A stretch of 64,000 bases of DNA from Sepiola atlantica (lineage: Eukaryota; Mollusca; Cephalopoda; Sepiida; Sepiolidae). Shown in pieces: positions 1 to 9,759 of this stretch (within the stretch, counting starts at the first letter, position 1; each line of letters begins with the position of its first letter). The notes below the pieces were generated by a model. That model ran no database searches. It had not been told where the DNA came from and saw only the letters and a list, made by a program, of their open reading frames with translations. The DNA lies in contig OY744551.1 of assembly GCA_963556195.1 (NCBI GenBank), positions 2,394,501 to 2,458,500 of the forward strand, in the 5' to 3' direction. Made by a program: the position numbers and the translations under genes.

Positions 1-80
1 TGTATAGAAGAATAAATGGTGGCATCAATAAAAGTAAACATACATTTATTAACATTATCAAGGAACCAACATATATAGGT

Positions 81-552
81 AATATATTTTTGATATTATA
101 GTATATACAAGAAATATATTTTTGATATTATAGTATATACAAGAAATATATTTTTGATATTATAGTATATACAAGAAATATATTTTTGATATTATAGTAT
201 ATACAAGAAATATATTTTTGATATTATAGTATATACAAGAAATATATTTTTGATATTATAGTATATACAAGAAATATATTTTTGTTATTATAGTATATAC
301 AAGAAATATATTTTTGTTAATATAGTATATACAAGAATTATATTTTTGTTATTACAGTATATACAAGAAATATATTTTTGATATTATAGTATATACAAGA
401 AATATATTTTTGATATTATAGTATATACAAGAAATATATTTTTGTTAATATAGTATATACAAGAATTATATTTTTGTTATTACAGTATATACAAGAAATA
501 TATTTTTGTTATTATAGTATATACAAGAAATATATTTTGTTATTATAGTATA
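81..552. repeat. 32-bp tandem satellite (about 15 units) in intron 4 of S-crystallin A
   Basis: A 32-bp AT-rich unit (core GATATTATAGTATATACAAG) repeats with little divergence. Variants with GTTATT or GTTAAT in place of GATATT occur toward the right end and form a short higher-order pattern. It lies upstream of exon 5 of the first S-crystallin gene, so it is intronic. The rest of the intron (553-1149) is unique-looking except for a fragment of the U2-headed SINE. Confidence 0.9.
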
Positions 553-927
553 TAGAAGAAACGTCTTAGGGAAACAAACGTTGATTAACTCATATTTAGT
601 ATAATAATAGATTAATCCTATATATCTGTCTATCTATGCGTGAACATTCATACAAACAGCAGCTGAAAGATAACCATTTCTGCCAGCTAATCTATGTAAT
701 AATGTTAAGTTTGTGATGAAAGTAGGGTTGGTTTTGAACTTATATTTTGCAAGTGTGGATGAACACTTAGAATGCTTGCACTCTAACTACTTAATTACAG
801 ATTCTATCCTACCAAGTCTGAAAAATCATATGCCGTGAGTCAACCCATACCTTGTGAATGAAAATAGGTATGATGAAACTGTTCAGAAGCTAGTGGATGG
901 TATAGCCTTGAAAGGGATTGGCATGAC

Positions 928-960
928 CTGGCCAGAGTGCTCAAATTCTCGAGCGCTGAT
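928..960 (+). mobile_element. Short internal fragment of the U2-headed SINE
   Basis: The stretch GGCCAGAGTGCTCAAATTCT followed by CGAGCGCTGA matches the 3' half of the U2-headed SINE copies at 25.2-26.3 kb and 39.8 kb. No head or target duplication is visible, so it is a small relic. Confidence 0.5.
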
Positions 961-1149
961 AATTTGTGACTCATTAAAAAAATAATAAATGTAATTTCTG
1001 TTTTAATTTGTATTTAAAACTTAGAATATGACTGGGGCAAATCACAGAAGAAACAATCTAGTTAAATTTATAAGCAAAGTCTGACCCATTACGATGTCAT
1101 TGCGCCAGGAATACTAATCGAATTATTCATGTTTTCTATTCTTTTTCAG

Positions 1150-1257
1150 AACTACATGAAGTGGAGATACATGAACACCTTCAACCGTGTGATGCCCTTC
1201 ATGGAGAGAACTCTGAGCATGCGCAACGGTGGTGGGCAATTCTTCATGGGTGACCAG
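1150..1257 (+). CDS. S-crystallin A exon 5
   Basis: 108 bp, 36 codons, phase 0 at both ends; acceptor CTTTTTCAG, donor GTAGGT. Confidence 0.92.
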
Positions 1258-1763
1258 GTAGGTTTGAAAAATTTTGCCGAACATACAAACACGAACATTC
1301 ACTACCTACATTTTTTATTCATAAAATTCATGTAATAACCATCGATAGTACATTTTTTAAATCTTACTAAGAAATCAAACCAGTGGGGTTTACAACATAA
1401 TCTCATAAACACAGTAGAACAAAAAGCAACTGTTTCTTACGAACAGAGAATATCTTTTATGGGAGAACGCAAAAGTAAGAATCGCTCAACCTATTTTGAT
1501 GTGCTGTGCTTGTTCTCTTTTTGCTCTGAGGCTTACAAAGAGAGAAAAAAATTGAATCAAGCTACATTAAGTCCTAGAAGATTTTCTTTTTACTTACAAA
1601 GAGAAGATCGCAATGGTTTCTAGAATATTTATATGAACAGGTTAGTGTGACTTACTGAGAATTGAGAATAAATTGCGTTGTCTAGATTTTCAAAATATTT
1701 TTTATAAATATTCCCTTTATTATTGTCATTTCACCAACGCTTCCATGTGTGACTTTTCAAACT

Positions 1764-1822
<59 letters not shown>

Positions 1823-2241
1823 TAGGTAACATTTGTCCCTGTGAGTCGTTCCTGAGAGTAAACTCATTTTCTCATATTTTAGAATATATCAAATAGCTAT
1901 TTCCAAACGTTTCGTACACATTTCTAAATCAACAAATACATTTTTATGTTTCTCTATTTCCAGAAGCTGGTTTTCTATAAATCCAATAATTTTGTCTGTA
2001 TTAATAAATACATTGCACAATCTCATGTTTCCTTAATTTCTTTCAAAACTCATTTCTGTAATTTCTCTTCTTCCAGATGATGTGGTGCGACATGATGTTC
2101 TATTGTTGCATGGAGAACATGTACAGGGAGAACCAGAACATGTTTAGCAGCTATCCCAAAATGATGGGTCTGTACAACCGATTTGCCAGCCACCCAAAGA
2201 TCTGCAGTTACCTGAAGAGCCGTTGCAACTCTACCTGGTAG
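1150..2241 (+). CDS. S-crystallin A, partial (exons 5 and 6 only)
   Basis: This is the 3' end of a cephalopod S-crystallin, a major soluble lens protein derived from sigma-class glutathione S-transferase. Coding exons are 1150-1257 and 2077-2241; exons 1-4 lie left of the window. Exon 5 (36 codons, [20 protein letters not shown]...) and exon 6 (54 codons plus [23 protein letters not shown]...) match the corresponding exons of genes B and C almost residue for residue. The high Met, Arg, Cys and Tyr content is typical of lens S-crystallins. Splicing is CAG|AAC...CAG|GTAGGT and CCAG|ATG, both in phase 0. Gene-specific residues are Lys in YMKW, RNGGGQ, and His in ASHPK. Nothing suggests a pseudogene in the visible part. 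The 54-residue C-terminal exon is the GST helical domain end. Confidence 0.93.
1767..1820. repeat. (TA)n microsatellite in intron 5 of S-crystallin A
   Basis: Uninterrupted AT dinucleotide run; the only notable element of the 819-bp intron. Confidence 0.95.
2077..2241 (+). CDS. S-crystallin A exon 6 (terminal)
   Basis: 165 bp including TAG; acceptor TTCTTCCAG. Confidence 0.93.
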   Translation: MMWCDMMFYCCMENMYRENQNMFSSYPKMMGLYNRFASHPKICSYLKSRCNSTW

Positions 2242-2316
2242 ACATTTCTTCGAGGATGTAATCTTCTTATATGATATCGAAGGCTATTTATGGAAAGCAA
2301 TAACCTTTTTTGAGTA

Positions 2317-2322
2317 AATAAA
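2317..2322 (+). promoter_or_regulatory. Poly(A) signal of S-crystallin A
   Basis: AATAAA lies 76 bp after the stop, in the context TAAATAAAAGATAT that recurs behind gene B. Confidence 0.8.
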
Positions 2323-2524
2323 AGATATATTTCACGAACATAATTCGCAATTTCGTCTGTTTTTTTTCATTTTCTTAACCTATTCTCTCTCTTTCTCTCA
2401 CTCACTCTTTTTTGTAATATAGCAGGAAAAATCCCAGCAGTGTGCTCGATTAATTAAGAATTAAAGTTAAAAATTAAAAATTAAGAGCGTAATATTTATT
2501 TATTTTGGTACAGAAAAATTAGTT

Positions 2525-2594
2525 CAACAATCGTACCGTCGGTTTCAAGCACAGAAGGACTTAGTCATCCGGCTCTCTTCAGCTTCCGTTGTTA
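2525..2594 (-). ncRNA. Hammerhead-like ribozyme candidate H3, left arm
   Basis: On the - strand the order is stem I strand (ACAAC, then GGAAG), CTGAAGA, stem II starting GAGC and closing GCTT, GAAA, CCGACGG stem-loop III, TA, then CGAT and GTTG completing stem I. All core residues of a type I hammerhead are present. Stem I outer pairs are GTTG with CAAC around an internal loop. This is an eye-read fold, with no activity evidence. Confidence 0.5.
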
Positions 2595-2686
2595 TCTGTT
2601 TCGGAAATGTAAAGTCACGTGTCACTCTCGAAAAATTAGTACAACATTCGAGAGTGACACGTGACTTTACATTTCTGAAACAGATG

Positions 2687-2755
2687 ACAACAGAAGCTGA
2701 AGAGAGCCGGATGGCTAAGTCCTTTCGTGCTTGAAACCGACGGTACGAATGTTGT
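2687..2755 (+). ncRNA. Hammerhead-like ribozyme candidate H3, right arm (best copy)
   Basis: ACAACA (2687-2692) pairs with TGTTGT (2750-2755). A G-C pair (2696-2746) closes stem I beyond an internal GAA/GAA loop. CTGAAGA is 2697-2703. Stem II is GAGC (2704-2707) with GCTT (2729-2732). GAAA is 2733-2736. Stem III is ACC with GGT around GAC (2736-2744). The predicted cleavage nucleotide is A2745. Every invariant hammerhead position (C3, G5, A6, G8, A9, G12, A13, A14, 15.1-16.1 A-U) is satisfied, and 10.1-11.1 is a G-T wobble. The internal loop in stem I resembles natural type I motifs. Confidence 0.6.
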
Positions 2756-2867
2756 ACTAATTTTTCTATATATATATATATATATATATATATGTAAATT
2801 ATAACTAAAAGGTAAACTTTTAGAGAGTTGGACCTATTGTGAAATAAGGAAAGCTCAATATACTGGA

Positions 2868-3427
2868 TAGAGCAAAAATATGATAAGTCAATGAAAATTG
2901 ATAAGACCTGCAAATGGAAGCAAATCGATATCTTCAGTTGTTCAAAACAAGGAGCAGTTTAGTTAATAAAAAACATTTATTTTTCTTCTCTTTCATTCCT
3001 TAAACCAGGTTTTTCAAAGATTAAAATCTAATCATCAGAGGAAAAATTATGATTGATAAGTTGACAGGATAGGACTGTCAAAGTTTCAATTTTGAAAGAT
3101 TTTTTTTTTTTTTTTTTAAGTTCAAACGGGCATGGGAATCTCCAATAACGAAATCCAAAAAAACGTGGGGCTCAGAAATATTGGTAAATCCAGAAGAATC
3201 TGTATAAAAATCCAACGACGATTCCACTCAGGTCTGTTGTCCTCGGAGAGGGATCAAATAAGTTTGGCCATGTCAAGGAAAACAATATTCTTCCTGTTTA
3301 ATCTGGTTTAAGGAATGAAAGAGAAGAAAAATAAATGTTTTTTATTAACTAAACTGCTACTTGTTTTGAACAACTGAAGATATCGATTTGCTTCCATTTG
3401 CAGGTCTTATCAATTTTCATTGACTTA

Positions 3428-3430
<3 letters not shown>
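2868..3430. mobile_element. Foldback repeat of family H1 between (TA)n runs
   Basis: Arms of about 130 bp (about 2885-3020 and 3298-3430) are near-perfect inverted copies, with a 280-bp unrelated loop containing a T17 run. The left arm has an intact hammerhead-like motif. The right arm keeps its stem I sequence (TTCCT...AGGAA) but the core is deleted to a short remnant. The left flank has a conserved GCTCAATATACTGGATAGAGC hairpin seen again at 20.57 kb and 41.25 kb. Confidence 0.7.
2996..3043 (-). ncRNA. Hammerhead-like motif H1, copy a
   Basis: On the - strand: TTCCT, CTGATGA, stem II TTAGATTTTAATCTTT, GAAA, stem III AAACC with GGTTT, A, AGGAA. Stem I is TTCCT with AGGAA. The third stem III pair is A-T here but G-C, G-T and C-G in other copies, so pairing is kept while sequence changes. 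Caveat: the innermost stem II pair is T-T rather than the usual purine-pyrimidine pair. Confidence 0.5.

Positions 3431-3469
<39 letters not shown>
3431..3469. repeat. (TA)n microsatellite
   Basis: Runs from the end of the foldback arm to the LINE tail. Confidence 0.95.
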
Positions 3470-3471
<2 letters not shown>

Positions 3472-4165
3472 TCATCATCATCATCATCAGAGTCCTTGTT
3501 TTATTTCACTTCTGGTTGAGGAACCTCTCCCTGGTTTATTTCCCCATTGTTTGATCCCTAGCTATCCTTGGCCAAGTAGGACCTAGTTGACTATCGAGGT
3601 CGTCTCTCCACCGGGTTTTTGATCTTCCTCTACGTCTTTTCCATTGCCTCGGGATCCATTCTGTCGCTGTCCACCTGTTGTCTGTACATCTTGAAAGGTG
3701 ACATGCTCATCTATGTTTTACCATCTATATGGTGGTGATCATGTCATTTACTCCAGTTTGCTGTCTGGTCCAGGTGTTTCTTTTTCTATCACGTAAACTG
3801 ATGCCGAGCATAATGCGTACCATTTTGTATAGTGCCACTCTTAGCTTTTCCATCGCTGCATTATTAAGTGCCCATGTTTCGCTACCATATGGCATGGCAG
3901 ACTTTATGTATTCATTGAACACTTTTTTCTTAATGTTCATCGTGGACTTTCTACTCTTCATAGTGTTGTCTAATTTGGAAAAGGTTGTCCATCCAAGTGC
4001 AATTTGTCGTTCGATTTCAGGCATGATATCAGCGTCAGTTCTCACAATCTTCCTTAGGTAGGTGAGTTGTCAACTTCCTCGACATTTTCACTTTTAACTA
4101 TAGCTGAGGCTTTGTGGCATATTTGTTGAACATGACCTTGGTTTGTCCAGTGTTCATTTTAAGAC

Positions 4166-4168
<3 letters not shown>
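3470..4168 (-). pseudogene. RTE-type LINE, C-terminal reverse transcriptase fragment
   Basis: Read on the - strand, this encodes the end of a non-LTR retrotransposon polyprotein. Starting near 4168 are a GLKMN-like stretch (VLKMNTGQTKVMF) and, after an indel, EIERQIALGWTTFSKLDNTM...KVFNEYIKSAMPYGSETWAL...MLGISLRDRKRN, then downstream of 3725 a tail with TRWRDDL-like and GPTWPRIAR-like residues in other frames. This order is characteristic of the RTE clade. The element is broken by stops and frameshifts and is 5' truncated. Its 3' tail is a short (ATG)n repeat (3468-3488 on the + strand as CAT repeats), which fits RTE elements, whose tails are often short tandem repeats. No function is expected. 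Confidence 0.85.

Positions 4169-4252
<84 letters not shown>
4169..4252. repeat. (TA)n followed by (ATT)n
   Basis: Compound microsatellite directly abutting the LINE fragment. Confidence 0.95.
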
Positions 4253-4420
4253 TCATGTATCCACATAAAATGTTATGAGGAGATATAATTTTTTATGTAT
4301 CAATTTTCAGTATTTACTTATACAGTGTTCAATACGTGAGTAGAGCTAGGTAGCAAGTTTGAAATAATATTTATAGCCATTAAGCTACACAGAGGCTTCC
4401 GCGTTTCATCCAAAAACTAT
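4253..4420. mobile_element. Truncated copy of repeat family H2
   Basis: The sequence from CCACATAAAATGTTATGAGG through GCGTTTCATCC matches 53998-54160. It stops inside the hammerhead-like motif of that family, so only the GAAA and stem III half remains. Confidence 0.65.
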
Positions 4421-4559
4421 ATATTCTTAAATTCACCGTAAAACTTAACGTAAATAATAAAATTTCAAATCCTGGATGTTCCTAGTAACACCTAAAATAA
4501 TACGTTCAATATTTCTACGTATAAAAGATCCACCAGAATGCTTTATCGCTACAAAATAG

Positions 4560-5310
4560 CCATTGTTAGAAAAAACAATTAGACCATTCAAAACTATTCT
4601 CCCTCAACCTACAAAACACAATTCATTGAATTAAAAAATATAAAACAAAGCATTATTAATAATAAATTCCCTAATTATATAGTCGATGACAAAATAAAAT
4701 TAATGCTTCGAAACTTTAAAATAGCGCTACAAATAATAATAATATCCAACATCACAACTCAAATTATATTAACATATACTATTGTAATCAAAGGACACCA
4801 AACTTCAGATTTAAAAAAAACGTTATTAAAAATATTGTACACAGATGCATATCCGCAATTGACAATAATAACAAAATTAGACCCCTTATTTATTAGTTAA
4901 ATTTAAGACCAAAAGTGTTATAGTAAAATCAACTACTCCCCACACCATAAAACGCTAGAAAGAACCAATGTTATTCCTAAGTTTAAATGCCCTTTGGGAG
5001 AATGTATCTCTCATAATAGTAATAATAATAACACTAATAGCTACATTGGTTTTACAACCACTACCCTATCCCACCGCCTTACAATGCATCTTGTAAACTT
5101 TAGCTGAATTTATCAAATTAAACAAAAACATGACTCCCCTATTCGATTAAAGATTAATTTTAGTTAATAACACGAAAATAATACATGCCCAACCAATTTT
5201 TTTAAATTTAGAATACACGAAGGTATCTTTATTAAAAGCCAGAAACCTATATTCAATTACATGACGTATGAAACCAGTAACAACATTTTAAAATGCTTAA
5301 CGTAATACTA
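4560..5310 (+). pseudogene. Penelope-like element relic with GIY-YIG endonuclease region
   Basis: The + strand reads like the C-terminal third of a PLE protein in several frames. A cysteine-bearing block (VIPKFKCPLGECIS, about 4967-5010) is followed by SYIGFTTTTLSHRLTMHL (about 5037-5092), which is the GIY-YIG core (here Y-I-G) and its following helix. A frameshifted tail (IHEGIFIKSQKPIFNY, about 5212-5262) matches the conserved ending of the nuclease domain. The region 4703-4897 is an open stretch of the linker between RT and endonuclease. Several stops and at least two frameshifts make it dead. The RT itself is not present. In PLEs the GIY-YIG domain makes the nick that primes target-site reverse transcription. 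Confidence 0.7.
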
Positions 5311-5533
5311 TTTTATCCTGAGACGCTAATTCTTTGAAATTTATATTGTTAACGTCTTTCCTGGAACAAAGCGAAACCGTTATGTTGGCGTCTAACTTCA
5401 TGTGGGCGTTTCTGGGCTATTTTGTGAAATTATTTTCTTTTCTTGAGCCTTTTTGTTAATTTTCTTTGTATAATTAAGCAAAAGAATACTGTTATTTTTA
5501 ACGAGGCTTGCCTAAAGGAAAAGCATTGTGCCT
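5311..5533. other. 3' flank of the PLE relic, no recognised feature
   Basis: AT-rich, no open frame. It may be the 3' untranslated part of the PLE. Confidence 0.4.
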
Positions 5534-5558
5534 AAATACACACAACACACACACACAC

Positions 5559-5597
<39 letters not shown>

Positions 5598-5754
5598 CAC
5601 ACACAATATATACATATAAACATATATATATAATTATTTCCACAATCAGACAACGCCGCATCCCATACAAACCATAAAAGCTACAGAAATAATTATATAT
5701 ATATATATATATAAATATATATATATATAAATACACACACAATATATGCATATA

Positions 5755-5820
<66 letters not shown>

Positions 5821-5928
5821 TATAAACATATATATATATATATATAATTATTTCTACAATCGGACAACGTCGCATCCCATACAAACCATTAAAGCTACAG
5901 AAATAATTATATATATATACATATAAAT

Positions 5929-5998
<70 letters not shown>

Positions 5999-6178
5999 AG
6001 CAATGAAAATATATATGGCAATCAAGCTACACAGAGACTCCCGTGTTTCATCCCCGGGGGGGAATCGTTAGGCTAAATGCTTACACAATATATACATATA
6101 AACATATATATATATATAATTATTTCTACAATCGGACAACGCCGCATCCCATACAAACCATAAAAGCTACAGACCAGC
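5534..6178. repeat. Tandemly duplicated block of (TA)n/(CA)n plus a 55-bp conserved segment
   Basis: A roughly 55-bp segment (beginning ATTATTTC.ACAATC.GACAACG and ending AAAGCTACAG) occurs three times, at about 5633, 5848 and 6118, separated by long (TA)n tracts that start with TAAATACACACAC. The copies are 93-98% alike by eye, which suggests duplication driven by the flanking microsatellites. Confidence 0.75.
6022..6077 (-). ncRNA. Hammerhead-like motif H2, copy b (core-mutated)
   Basis: On the - strand: TTTAGC, CTAACGA (expected CTGANGA, so G5 is lost), stem II TTCCCC with GGGGAT, GAAA, stem III ACAC with GTGT, A, GCTTGA. Stem III differs from copy a (ACGC with GTGT) by a change that turns a G-T wobble into A-T. 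Predicted inactive. Confidence 0.4.
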
Positions 6179-6179
6179 A

Positions 6180-6599
6180 AACGCAAGACTCAAGTGCTTT
6201 TTTCGAACGAACAATAGCCGTTAGAATTCAAAATATGTGTTGCGTTTATCAAACTGAATGATTTTTTTTTCTAATATTGATGTTATGCACGAAGTTTTAT
6301 GTGTAACGTAATATTACATAGCTAGTATTCATCTGTTCGGTCAATATATATATACATTACAAACGCACCGAATATTTTCAAATAGTGTACATTTGTGTTA
6401 TTTCTTCAATCAATCATGTTGGGAAAGTCTTTAAATAAAAGCCGAAATATGAAATATTATACATAAATCATTTTGTTTTTTTAATTTTTCATTTTCCATA
6501 TATATATACATATATAAAGATAGGTGAAAGAAGAGTGATAAACATGTACGAATGTCCAGATTTATTTTGTTCAATGCAAGGTATATTCTGTAATAAAAT
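6180..6599. other. Stretch without recognised feature
   Basis: AT-rich, no long open frame beyond 72 codons, short (TA)n near 6345 and 6500. Confidence 0.5.
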
Positions 6600-7030
6600 T
6601 ACGTTTACTATTCTTTCCTTAAGCCAAGGCTTTTCAAAGATTAAAGTCTTATCATCAGAGGAATTATATAGATAGATAAGTTGGCAGTGGAAAAGCCAAA
6701 ATTCAACATTTGAAAAAATAATGGAAAAAAAGTTCGTGTAAAATTCCGATTGAGTATGCTCTACCTACGATCTGAACTCAACATCTCACTATTGGAGTTA
6801 CTTCATTTTTGAACGCTTTTCTATGCTGCCTTCACGAAAAGCTTTTCTTCTTCATCTCCTTTCATTGGACACCTTATCAACGGACAATTACCAACTGGAC
6901 AAACCCCATATCTTTTTTTACACGTACTTTTTTTTACTATCCATTTCTTAATATTTTTCAAATGTTGAATTTTGGCTTTTCCACTGCCAACTTATCTATC
7001 TATATAATTCCTCTGATGATAAGATTTCGG
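6600..7030. mobile_element. Foldback repeat of family H1
   Basis: Inverted arms of about 70 bp (about 6651-6725 and 6945-7020) are practically identical. The left outer end carries a complete hammerhead-like motif. The right end keeps only CTGATGATAAGATTT before it diverges. The open frame at 6809-7069 is a by-product of the palindrome. Confidence 0.7.
6615..6663 (-). ncRNA. Hammerhead-like motif H1, copy b
   Basis: TTCCT, CTGATGA, TAAGACTTTAATCTTT, GAAA, stem III AAGCC with GGCTT (a CTTG tetraloop closes it), A, AGGAA. It has the full core except a T-T innermost stem II pair, and one A-C mismatch inside stem II. Confidence 0.5.
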
Positions 7031-7079
7031 AACAGCGAAAAGCATGAGACGTGTATATGTTGCGACTAGAACACATTGA

Positions 7080-7434
7080 GATCATAGTAACATTTGGAGA
7101 AAAAAGGACACGATACTGATAATTCGTACTTATTTAAATTTAGGCTTTGTTTTCTTGTTTTTTTCTTGTTTTTTATTTGTTTTATTAGCATTGAGGATTA
7201 CCAAACCAAGAAATAAATGCACATGAGCATTTTACATATATCTTGGTGTAAGCCGAAACAATTGTATGCTGAATAAATAAAAGTTTTGTGAAATGACGTG
7301 AATCTGTTCTTCGTAACATTGAATATGGTACAAAATCAAATAAAAAATATTATTTACAAAATAGCTCTAGCCTTACACTATTGAGCTATTACAATTAATT
7401 TATGTTATAAAATTTATATTTGAATATATTTTTT

Positions 7435-7502
<68 letters not shown>

Positions 7503-8329
7503 AAGAAAACGTATGTGTCTGCTGTTTATAAAAGAAATACATCAAAGAGTGTACCTAAAATATAAAAGTTTATATATATAATAATATTAGTTTTATAGAA
7601 ATTGTCTTAAGAACCTAATAGAAGTATTCCTGATTTTCTTGGTCCACTTTTATGTCCGTCTGTCACAATTTTTTGTAAACGTAAGAAATACATTGTGGAA
7701 TTTGTCTCATTTCGATTTCGCAAAGGGTGTACCTAGGTTTTCTTTCCACCGGCTAGCGTATCTTGTCTTCTGAACAATAACAAGGGGCGCCGGTATAGTT
7801 TTAACGAGGTTTGTACGAGAGAGATAAGAAAGGTATTTACTTGAGTCGTTCTGGGCTAATGTTCTCCACCCATTCCGGCCTCTTTTCCCACTAGCAGCGA
7901 AGCGGCCGCCAGTCAGGAACGAAAAGAGACCGAAACATCCTCCCACCGACATGACGACACTTTCGACTTCCTATCCTCTTTTCAAGACGTCCTCCTACTA
8001 TCTGCGCTTCCAACTATCTAAAAAAAACGGCAACTCAAGGAAAAGGGCTAAGGAGATAAATTGTCTAGTGAGTTATTATGAATATAATAAGAATATTGAA
8101 ACTACAGCCAATAACAGCATATTACTTTTATTATTATCATCTACTCATAATAGAAGGGGCACTTTCTCTGTCTGTCTGTCTATCTGTCTGTCTGTCTGTC
8201 AGTCACATTTTTTTGTTAACGAATATCTTAACTTCTTTTAGAAGTCGAAAATCTTGCATCGAAGCTAAATAATAAATTCCAAACCAATAAAGCTGAAGCC
8301 ATGACCGGAAATCGAAATCGAAACCGAAA
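7080..8329. other. AT-rich intergenic stretch with microsatellites
   Basis: Contains (TA)n at 7439-7494, a (GTCT)n run at 8169-8202, and two copies of a GTCTGTCACAATTTTTTGTA-like segment (7659 and 8190) that also occurs inverted at about 13440. The 81-codon open frame on the - strand (7707-7952) has no recognisable domain and is probably chance or a worn repeat. Confidence 0.5.
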
Positions 8330-8789
8330 CCTTGAGTTTCAAGTCTAATGTTATGCAAACTAAGCTATTTAAATTTGTTATAAACAGATCTTAAAACATT
8401 ACCTTCACAAAATAATTATAGCTTTGACGTGACGTCATAGATTTGGTTATTTACGTCATGTTTCAAAACATATATCTATAAATATATATATAGTGTGTCA
8501 ACGTGTAGCACTTAAATAAATAATTTGTGTAAATATTATATGATTCTTCATCTGCTCATCATATTAAGAATGGATCTACCAGCCGAGCTATAAAATGCGA
8601 CCGGAGGAAGCATATTTATACTAGTCTATATAATAATACGTCCGTTATCACTCTTCACATCTTTTTTTAAGATGGGATATCCCTATTACCGACGGCTTAT
8701 GGAAATAGACCCCCATAACTAGATTTATTTTTTACATAGTTCACCCCAAACAAGGCAGGCCGCTACTGTAGACGTAAGGGGCTACAGAG

Positions 8790-9425
8790 AAAAAAGGGTG
8801 AAAGTTTAGGGGGAGTCAACCTAAATTTGGAGCTGCGCTGTTTACATTAGTTTTAAATTTCTGCATGTCAGTACCGTCATGAAAACGGGAAGAAGGGAGG
8901 GAGTTCCAGAGTCCAGCAGCACGAGGAAAGAAGCTTTTGGAGTAGAAAGCTCTTCGACATCTGGGAACCTCCACAGTGAATGGATGGGATTTGGAAAATT
9001 GTCGGGTTGGTCTAGTGAATTTACGTCGTGGGGGTACCAGACCAGCAAGCTCATCAGAGCATAATTCATTGAAGTACTTGTAAAACAAGCACAAGGAATC
9101 AACATTGCGGCGATGGGACAGGAGCTGGAGCTTGGTGGATAGTGAGGGACCTATTAAGTTGGCGACTCTGTTTTGGACCTTGTCTAAGAGGGAGAGACTA
9201 GCGAACGATACACCAGCCGAGATGTGGCAACAATACTCCATACATGGGCGGATAGTGGATTTCTAGAGATATAGGATAATGTCAGGTGTGAGAAGTTTAC
9301 TGGCACGGTAGATTGAGCCCACCTCCTTTGCAGCAGCCTTGGCAATGTCTTCAATGTATTTATTCCAATTTATGTTATCTGTGAAAGTTAGGCCGAGGAA
9401 TTTGATGATTCTAAAACTGCATTAA
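8790..9425 (-). mobile_element. 5'-truncated LINE 3' end (Jockey/CR1-like)
   Basis: The - strand carries the reverse transcriptase C-terminus followed by the 3' untranslated region down to about 8790. Related 3' ends occur at 16.4-17.1, 26.3, 40.2, 51.7 and 55.4-56.5 kb, so this LINE family is common in the window. Confidence 0.75.
8816..9241 (-). pseudogene. LINE reverse transcriptase C-terminal fragment, 141 codons open
   Basis: The frame reads MEYCCHISAGVSFASLSLLD KVQ..., then [37 protein letters not shown] and AAGLWNSLPSS. This is the conserved region after the RT catalytic core in many invertebrate non-LTR elements. The catalytic domain itself is missing. The unusually long uninterrupted frame suggests a fairly young insertion. 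Confidence 0.8.
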
Positions 9426-9759
9426 ATAGAGTTATTTGATAAAAACGAATGCTATAAGAACCTAATCATGTTTATAATATTTTGGTTCTCTTATAGATGG
9501 CACACCATGTTTCCGTGACTTCGCGTCGTCAACGTTCGGCCAGGTCTCGGAAGCACCCGAAAGTTGACGAAACTATTAACCAATCAGGTTGTAGCAGGCA
9601 TAGCCAATCAGGTTATAGCAACATGACGTAAATCACAAATCTATGACGTCATGTCAAAGCTATAATTATTTTGTTACGGTAATGTTTTGAGATCAATTTA
9701 TAAGAAAATGTAAATAACTGAGTTCGTAGAACATCAGACTTAAAACTATTGGAAGAAAT

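Larger units (their letters stand above)
2422..2768. mobile_element. Foldback repeat carrying hammerhead-like arms (family H3)
   Basis: Two arms of about 110 bp, inverted with respect to each other, meet at 2632-2650. The left arm is preceded by an AT-rich lead (TAGCAGGAAAAATCCCAGCA...) that also precedes the single-arm copy at 10353. The element abuts a (TA)n run at 2769. Single arms occur at 10.4 kb and 41.4 kb. Each arm contains the motif annotated separately as a hammerhead candidate. No protein is encoded. Confidence 0.75.
8330..9757. mobile_element. Element with about 130-bp terminal inverted repeats, interrupted by a LINE
   Basis: The left terminus (about 8334-8455, AGTTTCAAGTCTAATGTTAT...) is the reverse complement of the right terminus (about 9620-9750), including a TGACGTCAT block in both. 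Between them are a LINE fragment (8790-9425) and about 300 bp of unassigned sequence. No transposase frame is visible, so this is a non-autonomous DNA element or large MITE that received a LINE insertion. Confidence 0.6.

Noticed and set aside
5512..6025. Several 70-110-codon frames of alternating Tyr and Ile
   Set aside because: They are translations of (TA)n tracts. The same applies to the frames at 18459, 20348, 21197, 39256, 40577 and 52053-52746.
7707..7952. 81-codon - strand frame with low AT content
   Set aside because: No recognisable motif and no splice or promoter context; listed only as part of an unassigned stretch.
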